DNA of 9,900 nucleotides from Candidatus Gottesmanbacteria bacterium. Lineage in GTDB: Bacteria > Patescibacteriota > Microgenomatia > 2-02-FULL-39-11. Shown here in pieces: positions 1-5,053 of the stretch. The notes under the pieces were generated by a model. That model saw nothing but the letters and a program-made list of their open reading frames with translations. It had not been told where the DNA came from and did no database searches. How positions within the stretch are numbered: position 1 is the stretch's first letter; every line of letters begins with the position of its first letter. A program made the position numbers and the translations under genes. Where the stretch lies: contig JACREK010000151.1 in the NCBI GenBank assembly GCA_016218275.1, positions 1 through 9,900 on the forward strand. Direction: 5' to 3'.

Positions 1-168
1 AAAGCGAAGACGGGGATTCATAAGTCTCTCATACTCTTTATAATTCATGATTACCGCCTGCGGTTTATTAAAGCGGGTAATAATCACATTAGTTGAACCA
101 TAAACAGCCGTATTTAAAACCTCGGCAAACTTATTTCTGACATCCTGTGCGCTGACGGTTTGGGTCAT
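1..168 (-). CDS. Phd/YefM-family antitoxin, 3' part outside window (partial)
   Basis: The visible 56 codons begin MTQTVSAQDVRNKFAEVLNT and continue with a VIITRFNKPQAVIMNYKEYERL segment (residues 28-49). This is the usual Phd/YefM N-terminal fold: an 'S..D.R..F..VL' helix, then a beta strand with 'I.R..KP.AV.....Y..L'. Proteins of this family bind operator DNA through this part and neutralise a toxin through the C-terminal part, which is outside the window. The start is supported by a strong Shine-Dalgarno GGAGG (176-180) seven bases upstream of the ATG. It has its own promoter and is separated from tsaD by a hairpin. No partner toxin is visible; it would lie further left, so a two-gene module is inferred. 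A solitary regulatory Phd-like protein is the alternative. Confidence 0.85.
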   Translation of the reverse strand, partial: MTQTVSAQDVRNKFAEVLNTAVYGSTNVIITRFNKPQAVIMNYKEYERLMNPRLRF

Positions 169-189
169 AAATTAACCTCCATGTAAAGA

Positions 190-226
190 TATAATATTAC
201 ATAATGTACAGAATGTCAATATTATA
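190..226. promoter_or_regulatory. Candidate autoregulatory operator over the antitoxin promoter
   Basis: A perfect 9-base inverted repeat, TATAATATT (190-198) and AATATTATA (218-226), brackets the promoter. A second small dyad, TACAT-A-ATGTA (198-208), sits in the spacer between -35 and -10. Phd-family antitoxins usually repress their own operon by binding such dyads, so these are the natural operator candidates. AT-rich DNA produces such repeats by chance, which limits confidence. Confidence 0.4.
191..219 (-). promoter_or_regulatory. Promoter of the partial antitoxin gene
   Basis: On the minus strand TTGACA (214-219) is followed by a 17-base spacer and TATTAT (191-196). The -35 is perfect, the -10 is close to consensus, and the spacing is ideal for a housekeeping sigma factor. 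Transcription would start near 184, giving a short leader that contains the GGAGG ribosome binding site. Confidence 0.75.
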
Positions 227-227
227 C

Positions 228-244
228 AAAAGGCCGGGCCTTTT
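228..244 (-). terminator. Hairpin terminator after tsaD
   Basis: AAAAGGC (228-234) and GCCTTTT (238-244) form a 7-bp stem with a 3-base loop, 13 bases past the tsaD stop. Read on the minus strand, the stem ends in TTTT. It is nearly symmetrical and could stop transcription from either side. It insulates the VanW-to-TsaD operon from the antitoxin promoter immediately downstream. The U-tract is short, so efficiency is uncertain. Confidence 0.55.
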
Positions 245-257
245 GAAGCTACATTCC

Positions 258-1502
258 TTATACTTCAACCTCTAAGTCCGGTTGGGCTTGAATTTTTTGC
301 CAGTGGATTGGTTTGTTGTGGAAATAGGCAAAACTTGCTATGTAGGCGGCATTATCGGTACAAAGAAGTGGGGGAGGGACATGCAAATTAATTTTCAATT
401 TAAAATTTTCAATTTTCAATTTAAATTTATCTGTCAGTCTTTTGTTAGCTGCAACTCCGCCGCCCAATAATATTGATTTCACCTTATATTTTTTGGCAGC
501 GTCGAGAGTCTTTTTGACTAAAACATCAGTAATGGATTCTTGTATTTCATAAGCTAATCGTTGAATCATTTCATCATTAAGTTTATTAAGCGTCTTAAGT
601 TTATTAATCTCCCGAAGAACTGCAGTTTTAAGACCTGAAAAGGAAAATTCAAAATTTTCTTCATTCATCATCGGTCGAGGCAACTTAACAATGTCATGCT
701 GAACTGTTTTTTTGTCATTCCGAACTTGTTTCGGAATCCCATGGGGACCCTGAAACGAGTTCAGGGTGACAGTATCTGTCAATTCAGGATGACTATTGCA
801 GAATTTCGCTGCCTCAGAAGCAACAGCTGGTCCTCCCGGAAACCTAAGTCCTAATACTCTTGCGGTTTTATCAAACACCTCACCCGCCGCATCATCTCTT
901 GTGCCACCTAACCACTTTATTCGTTGATAATTACTCATTAAAAAAAGTTCAGTATGACCGCCGGAGACGACTAAAGCAATCGCAGGGAATAGAGGTACCT
1001 TACCCTCACCTTCCAGGAGTCCATTCGGCCACCTGGAAGGTGTTGCGGAGCGTTTATCCTGTAAGGAACTCCTTCCAGGTGAATCTTTGTTATCAGTCAA
1101 CCAATTAGCATAAATATGGGCAAAGATATGGTTGACAGGAATAATTGGCTTGCCGGTGACATAGGCAATGGTTTTTGCTGTTTCTACTCCTACCAGTAAT
1201 GAACCAATAAGACCTGGGCCGATAGTGACGGCGAGGGCATCGATATTTTCTCTGATGGTAGTTTCGATTCCTCCACCTCGGGGGAGTCCATTCGGCCACC
1301 CCCGAGGTGTCTTTATCGCTTCATTGATAACCGGGATGATGCACTTCACCTGTTCTCTGGCTGCGACCTCTGGGATTATCCCCCCGGTTTTTTCATGGAG
1401 ATCTTTTGAAGACGCAACTACATTTGAAATTATTTTCGTGCCGTCTTCAATTATGGCTGCCGCTGTCTCGTCACAAGAAGTCTCAATTGCGAGGATTTTC
1501 AT
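258..1502 (-). CDS. tsaD: tRNA N6-threonylcarbamoyladenosine transferase TsaD, with in-frame repeat insertions
   Basis: TsaD transfers the threonylcarbamoyl group from TC-AMP to A37 of ANN-decoding tRNAs, acting in the cytoplasm with TsaB/TsaE. The signatures run in order: MKILAIETSCDETAAAI (1-17), metal ligands H125 and H129 in VNHIFAHIY, VVSGGHTEL (178-186), GGTRDDAAGEVFDKTARVLG (199-218), FSFSGLKTAV (286-295), GGGVAANKRL (347-356) and LCTDNAAYIA (380-389) with metal ligand D383. The protein has 414 residues, where the family has about 330-345. The excess lies in three insertions (about residues 65-80, 141-166 and 244-268) and a heptad duplication (359-371), each placed between conserved blocks. 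The frame is open throughout and every catalytic motif is intact, so I read it as functional. The start lies 8 bases after the upstream gene's stop, with only a weak GGAA as possible ribosome binding site, which suggests translational coupling. Confidence 0.95.
   Translation of the reverse strand: MKILAIETSCDETAAAIIEDGTKIISNVVASSKDLHEKTGGIIPEVAAREQVKCIIPVINEAIKTPRGWPNGLPRGGGIETTIRENIDALAVTIGPGLIGSLLVGVETAKTIAYVTGKPIIPVNHIFAHIYANWLTDNKDSPGRSSLQDKRSATPSRWPNGLLEGEGKVPLFPAIALVVSGGHTELFLMSNYQRIKWLGGTRDDAAGEVFDKTARVLGLRFPGGPAVASEAAKFCNSHPELTDTVTLNSFQGPHGIPKQVRNDKKTVQHDIVKLPRPMMNEENFEFSFSGLKTAVLREINKLKTLNKLNDEMIQRLAYEIQESITDVLVKKTLDAAKKYKVKSILLGGGVAANKRLTDKFKLKIENFKLKINLHVPPPLLCTDNAAYIASFAYFHNKPIHWQKIQAQPDLEVEV
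391..425 (-). repeat. In-frame tandem duplication near the tsaD 3' end
   Basis: The 14-mer ATTTTCAATTTAAA occurs at 391-404 and 412-425, 21 bases apart, or exactly seven codons. It encodes a doubled FKLKI (residues 360-364 and 367-371) between GGGVAANKRL and the CTDNAAYIA motif. The family normally has a short variable segment here. It looks like replication-slippage expansion tolerated in a surface loop. Confidence 0.7.
713..771. repeat. Palindromic element inserted in tsaD (TGTCATTCCGA family)
   Basis: Two hairpins lie inside a short outer pairing: ATTCCGA (717-723) with TCGGAAT (731-737), CCCTGAA (748-754) with TTCAGGG (760-766), and TGTCA (713-717) with TGACA (767-771). On the tsaD strand it encodes about residues 244-264, including NSFQGPHGIPKQVRND. 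This peptide resembles translations of widespread bacterial intergenic palindromes (recalled, not searched). A TGTCATGCTGAAC stretch at 692-704 looks like the start of a second, truncated element beside it. The 11 bases TGTCATTCCGA recur in the intergenic element at 7336-7346. Confidence 0.85.
1007..1081. repeat. Palindromic element inserted in tsaD (shared-loop family, compound copy)
   Basis: CACCTTCCAGG (1007-1017) pairs perfectly with CCTGGAAGGTG (1032-1042) around the 14-base loop AGTCCATTCGGCCA. A third arm, CCTTCCAGGTG (1071-1081), can pair instead with 1030-1040, so the central strand has two mutually exclusive partners. It encodes about residues 141-166 of TsaD, including SRWPNGLLEG. 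The core hairpin is 36 bp, exactly 12 codons. Confidence 0.85.
1274..1309. repeat. Palindromic element inserted in tsaD (shared-loop family)
   Basis: CACCTCGGGGG (1274-1284) pairs perfectly with CCCCCGAGGTG (1299-1309). The loop, AGTCCATTCGGCCA, is identical to that of the element at 1007-1042, although six of the eleven stem positions differ. The element is 36 bp (12 codons) and encodes about residues 65-77, including RGWPNGLPRG, in the loop before the IDALAVTIGPGL strand of TsaD. Confidence 0.87.
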
Positions 1503-1510
1503 ATTGACGA

Positions 1511-1990
1511 TTATTCCATACCAAGAATCTTTGCCAGTCTTGACGAAGAGAAGGTTTTGATAAAAGGAACAGTTTTTAATCTACTTCCAGCTACATCTGC
1601 CTGGTGTTTTTTCTTCTTTAGCAAAGGGTCATTTTCTGTAACGGCGATTATGTCAGGTTTTAATTGCATCACTAATTGTTCGTAGTCCCGATCTTTGTTC
1701 ATTTCTGCAAGTAAAATAACATAGTCTACATAAGAGAGAGAAGCCAACACTTGAGCCCTTTCTTTTTGGGCAAAATATGGTCTATTTTTCCCTTTTAACT
1801 TCCTTACTTTTGAGTCATTTTCCAGAAGCACGAACAATATATCTCCCATCTTTTTTGCTTCTTCAAGGAATTTTATATGTCCTATGTGCAAAATATCAAA
1901 ACATCCACCTACTAATACGATAGATTTACCGGTATTATGTACAGATTTAATCACTTGAGTAATTTTTTGTAAGGTAATTATTTTATTCAT
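1511..1990 (-). CDS. RfaE2/HldE C-terminal-like nucleotidyltransferase (cytidylyltransferase superfamily)
   Basis: This 159-residue protein has the HxGH nucleotidylyltransferase fold: VGGCFDILHIGHIKFLEEAK (residues 27-46) with the HIGH motif at 35-38. It continues with KGKNRPYFAQKERAQVLASL (66-85), typical of the ADP-heptose synthase / glycerol-3-phosphate cytidylyltransferase group, and a C-terminal SSSRLAKI in the position of the ISSTxI motif. The family joins a sugar- or polyol-phosphate to a nucleotide, releasing pyrophosphate, to make activated precursors for surface polymers. The substrate cannot be read from sequence. There is no kinase domain, so it is the stand-alone form. It lies 17 bases after the VanW gene and 8 bases before tsaD, with no obvious ribosome binding site. 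Confidence 0.88.
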   Translation of the reverse strand: MNKIITLQKITQVIKSVHNTGKSIVLVGGCFDILHIGHIKFLEEAKKMGDILFVLLENDSKVRKLKGKNRPYFAQKERAQVLASLSYVDYVILLAEMNKDRDYEQLVMQLKPDIIAVTENDPLLKKKKHQADVAGSRLKTVPFIKTFSSSRLAKILGME

Positions 1991-2007
1991 GGTGGAAATA
2001 ATTTATT

Positions 2008-3435
2008 TTACTCTTTTGTTCCACGCAGGTATACTGCCTGCCAAGGAGCGAAGTTGGAGAAAAATGATTTTTGGAAGATAGTATCTCCGTTTCTGGTAAC
2101 TTTATAATCAAAATTGACCTTTGCTCCCCAAGCTTTCCAGTCTACCTGTTTGACTGTTCCTTTGGGCAGTGTAGGATCGTCCTGGTAAAGATCAGCAGGC
2201 GGAGGAGTCTGGGAATAGATTACCGGTTTTGTTATTTCCGCTTTTCTTCCGTCGCTGGTTCCGAATAATTCAAAAGTGAGCGTATAATTCTGTGTATCTG
2301 TTTTGGCTTGGATAAGGATATAGTTTCCCGTATCATTTTTAAATTTCAGATCATATCCCGGTGCAAAAACGGTTGCATCAAGTCCCGGAAGTGAGTCCTG
2401 CTCGTAATAACTGACTCTATAAGCATGGGCATTTCTTTCTATAATAGGCAGTCCGGAATAAAGAGCAGCCCGAAAAAGAGTGGTTGAGACCTGGCATACT
2501 CCGCCGCCGTCTCCCAGAACGGTTCTCCCTTCTTTTATGATATATGCGGGTTGGAAACCGGTTGAAGCGGAAACATCTCCCAAAGCGTCGTTAAAAGAAA
2601 AAATACCTCCCGGCGGAATTAATCTGCCGTTTAATCTAGATGCCGCCAGTTCTATGTTGTGGATTCTTCCCGGAATTGATCCGGCAAATTTTGAACTGCC
2701 TCTTCCCAAAAGTTCTCTTACACCGAGATTGTTGGAATTTTCTGTAGTAATCCTGGGTTGAATAATTTCAACCGGTAATGAAATTACAAGCGGTTGCAGA
2801 TCCGGATTGTCCTGACGTGTGACTGCCGTGATAAGCGAATTTATCATTTCTTTTGCTTTTGGAGTATTAAGTTTTTGTCCCGGCTTGGATATCCTAAAGA
2901 GAGTGACTTTTCCATATTCAAATTGAAAAAGGGCATCTTGGGACGGAATATCGATACTTTGGGAAAGAAGAGCTAAATTATCATCTATAAGATTGGTGTT
3001 CATTTTCAAAACACTTGATAAATTGATACCGGTGGTGGCGGCTCTCCATTTCTGATAAATATCGGAAAGAAAATTACCTGACCGGCCGATTGAAAATGCC
3101 TGAATACTTGATAGTTTTCCGTCAAATGAGACTCCCAAGTCACTTCCAGAGATGGTAGCAATTTTATCTTCGAAGTTTAAAATAAGCTGGAGCTTGTTGA
3201 AAGGCTGGCTTTTATTATTGAAATATTTCTCAACATCCTGGACTGTCTTTTCTCCAAATAAAATTCCATCGATTCTGACACCCGGGTAGATTTTTTGCTG
3301 ATACCTTTTTTCAAAGGAATAGATGAAAGTTATAAGAAAAGTTAAAAAAATAACTAAAGTAGCAAAAGGAATAAGTATAAAAAACGGCCATTTTGGAAGT
3401 TTTTTAGGTTTGAGGGATTTTTTTTCCTTGACCAT
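2008..3435 (-). CDS. VanW-family envelope protein with N-terminal membrane anchor
   Basis: The 475-residue protein starts with a lysine-rich cytoplasmic end (1-15) and one hydrophobic helix (about 17-40). A segment at about 50-225 resembles the putative peptidoglycan-binding domain often preceding VanW, and the VanW domain follows at about 235-385. VanW hallmarks include IPGRIHNIELAASRLNG (254-270), IPPGGIFSFNDALG (273-286) and GDGGGVCQVSTTLFRAA (308-324). The C-terminal ~80 residues, with GTVKQVDWKAWG, look like a small beta-rich extension. The biochemical function of VanW is unknown; the domain layout points to an extracytoplasmic cell-wall role. It heads the probable operon with the nucleotidyltransferase and tsaD. 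No Shine-Dalgarno precedes the ATG. It diverges from the solute-binding protein gene with a 31-bp gap. Confidence 0.9.
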   Translation of the reverse strand: MVKEKKSLKPKKLPKWPFFILIPFATLVIFLTFLITFIYSFEKRYQQKIYPGVRIDGILFGEKTVQDVEKYFNNKSQPFNKLQLILNFEDKIATISGSDLGVSFDGKLSSIQAFSIGRSGNFLSDIYQKWRAATTGINLSSVLKMNTNLIDDNLALLSQSIDIPSQDALFQFEYGKVTLFRISKPGQKLNTPKAKEMINSLITAVTRQDNPDLQPLVISLPVEIIQPRITTENSNNLGVRELLGRGSSKFAGSIPGRIHNIELAASRLNGRLIPPGGIFSFNDALGDVSASTGFQPAYIIKEGRTVLGDGGGVCQVSTTLFRAALYSGLPIIERNAHAYRVSYYEQDSLPGLDATVFAPGYDLKFKNDTGNYILIQAKTDTQNYTLTFELFGTSDGRKAEITKPVIYSQTPPPADLYQDDPTLPKGTVKQVDWKAWGAKVNFDYKVTRNGDTIFQKSFFSNFAPWQAVYLRGTKE

Positions 3436-3457
3436 AGGCGGGTACTGCGGTTATCAT
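3428..3457 (+). promoter_or_regulatory. Promoter of the solute-binding protein gene
   Basis: TTGACC (3428-3433), an 18-base spacer and TATCAT (3452-3457) form a good sigma-70-type promoter whose -35 lies inside the first codons of the divergent VanW gene. The predicted start near 3464 is only about 3 bases before the ATG at 3467, so the mRNA would be essentially leaderless. Confidence 0.5.
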
Positions 3458-3482
3458 AGCATAAGGATGGATAATTTACCAA
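3453..3482 (-). promoter_or_regulatory. Promoter of the VanW-TsaD operon
   Basis: On the minus strand TGCTATGAT forms an extended -10 (TATGAT at 3453-3458, TG at 3460-3461), preceded at 18 bases by the weak -35 TTGGTA (3477-3482). The -10 overlaps that of the divergent plus-strand promoter: the shared heptamer TATCATA/TATGATA (3452-3458) reads as a -10 on both strands. The leader would be only about 10 bases, which fits the missing ribosome binding site. Confidence 0.42.
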
Positions 3483-5047
3483 AGGATGATTCTCTCCCGG
3501 AACAGTCATCCAAGCAACCTTCCGGTGATATTTTCAGCTCTCCTGCGTCTGCTTATCAACAGGCAACAGAGGTGCCACAGGAGCAGCAGGAAGCGGTAGT
3601 GGAACAGGAGATTGCAGAGCCGCAAGAACAGCCGCCTCCAGTTGAGGGTGCACCGCCTCCTTCAGAGAATGTTCCGCCACCGCCTCCATACGTTGAGGAT
3701 AGCCGGAAAAAATATATCTTTATTGCCTTAGCAATTATTACGGTAATAATATTAATTTTTTTGGCAGCCAGACTTTTTCTCAAAAAACCTGCTAAACCTC
3801 CCGAGAATGTTACTCTTACCTATTGGGGATTATGGGAAGATAAGGATTTGATTCAGCCTATTTTTGACGATTATAAAAGATTACATCCCAACGTTACCGT
3901 AAATTATGTCAAGCAAGATCCCAAACAATATCGTGAGAGAGTGGCTGCTGCCATTGAAAGAGGAGAAGGTCCAGACATTTACCGATTCCATAACACCTGG
4001 ATACCGATGATATACCAATATCTTGCTCCAATGCCCAAAAATGTCTATTCGGATGCTGAATATGAAAAAATTTTCTACCCTACAGCAGTTGCAGAGCTGA
4101 AAGTGGGCGGCAATTATTACGGTATTCCTTTGGAGATTGACGGGTTGCTTCTGTTTTATAACGAAGATATCCTGAAAAGTGCTGCCGTTTCAGTTCCTTC
4201 CACCTGGGATGATGTGCAAAATGTGGTGCCCAAACTGACAGTAAAGGAAAAAGGAAGAATTGTGACTTCCGCAATTGCATTGGGAACGGCTGAAAATATT
4301 GAACACTTCAGTGATATTTTGGGATTGATGATGCTGCAGAATGGTACGAAATTGTCACAATCATTATTCAGTTGTACGGATAAGACTGTAACTACCTGTG
4401 CGCTGGAGGCGCTTTCATTTTATAGAAAATTTGCCGAGGCACCGAATAATACATGGGATGAGACTTTGGAAAATTCGATAGTTGCTTTTGCGGGAGGGAA
4501 AGTGGGAATGATATTGGCGCCTAGTTGGGAGGTATATACGATTAAGGCAATTCCGGGTGGCGATAAAATTAATTTCAAAACCGCTAAAATACCACAGCTT
4601 CCCTGTGATAAGGAGCCCTGCCGGACGGTAAACTGGGCAACCTATTGGGTGGAGGGTGTGTCCAACAGAACCAAAAACGCTTCATATGCCTGGGATTTGC
4701 TGAAATATCTGTCTCAAAACGATACTATGCAAAAATTATATTCCCAGCAGGTAAAATACAGGAAGCTTTTTGGTGAACCTTATTCAAGAGTGGATCTAGG
4801 TAAAAGTCTATCGGACAATCCCTATCTTGCGCCTCTTATCTCCTCTGCTCCGACAATGAAATCATTTTATTTTGCCTCCCGGACAAACGACGGGGATACA
4901 GGTATTGATTCAAGTCTTATTAAATATCTTAAAGATGCCGTCAATTCTCTTGCGACCGGAGTCAGTCCTGAAACTGCACTGAAAACCGTAGACAACGGAT
5001 TAAAGCAAGTCTTCGGGAGATTCAATATTTCTTCTCCTGCCCAATAA
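3467..5047 (+). CDS. Membrane-anchored extracellular solute-binding protein (family 1 type)
   Basis: From the ATG at 3467 the protein has 526 residues. Residues 1-80 are polar, rich in Pro, Gln and Glu (PPPVEGAPPP, NVPPPPPY) and presumably cytoplasmic and disordered. A helix follows at about 83-105 (YIFIALAIITVIILIFLAA), then a periplasmic-binding-protein domain at about 115-520 beginning VTLTYWGLWEDKDLIQPIF. The middle carries GEGPDIYRFHNTWIP and YYGIPLEIDGLLLFYNEDIL, typical of the ABC sugar-binding (MalE/UgpB-like) group. Four cysteines (FSC, TTC, LPC, EPC) could form two disulfides outside the cell. There is no signal-peptidase II lipobox. The ligand is unknown and no permease genes are nearby. 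The open frame extends upstream to 3323 antisense to VanW, but the later ATG fits the promoter and protein composition better. Confidence 0.85.
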   Translation: MDNLPKDDSLPEQSSKQPSGDIFSSPASAYQQATEVPQEQQEAVVEQEIAEPQEQPPPVEGAPPPSENVPPPPPYVEDSRKKYIFIALAIITVIILIFLAARLFLKKPAKPPENVTLTYWGLWEDKDLIQPIFDDYKRLHPNVTVNYVKQDPKQYRERVAAAIERGEGPDIYRFHNTWIPMIYQYLAPMPKNVYSDAEYEKIFYPTAVAELKVGGNYYGIPLEIDGLLLFYNEDILKSAAVSVPSTWDDVQNVVPKLTVKEKGRIVTSAIALGTAENIEHFSDILGLMMLQNGTKLSQSLFSCTDKTVTTCALEALSFYRKFAEAPNNTWDETLENSIVAFAGGKVGMILAPSWEVYTIKAIPGGDKINFKTAKIPQLPCDKEPCRTVNWATYWVEGVSNRTKNASYAWDLLKYLSQNDTMQKLYSQQVKYRKLFGEPYSRVDLGKSLSDNPYLAPLISSAPTMKSFYFASRTNDGDTGIDSSLIKYLKDAVNSLATGVSPETALKTVDNGLKQVFGRFNISSPAQ

Positions 5048-5053
5048 TTTTTT

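Noticed and set aside
258..1502. tsaD as a pseudogene or intein-containing gene
   Set aside because: The frame is open and all catalytic motifs are intact. The insertions are 12-30 residues, palindromic at DNA level and far too short for an intein.
3323..3466. Longer N-terminus for the solute-binding protein starting at 3323
   Set aside because: It would lie antisense to the first 113 bases of the VanW gene. It adds a basic stretch unlike the proline-rich tail and starts upstream of the promoter that fits the gene.
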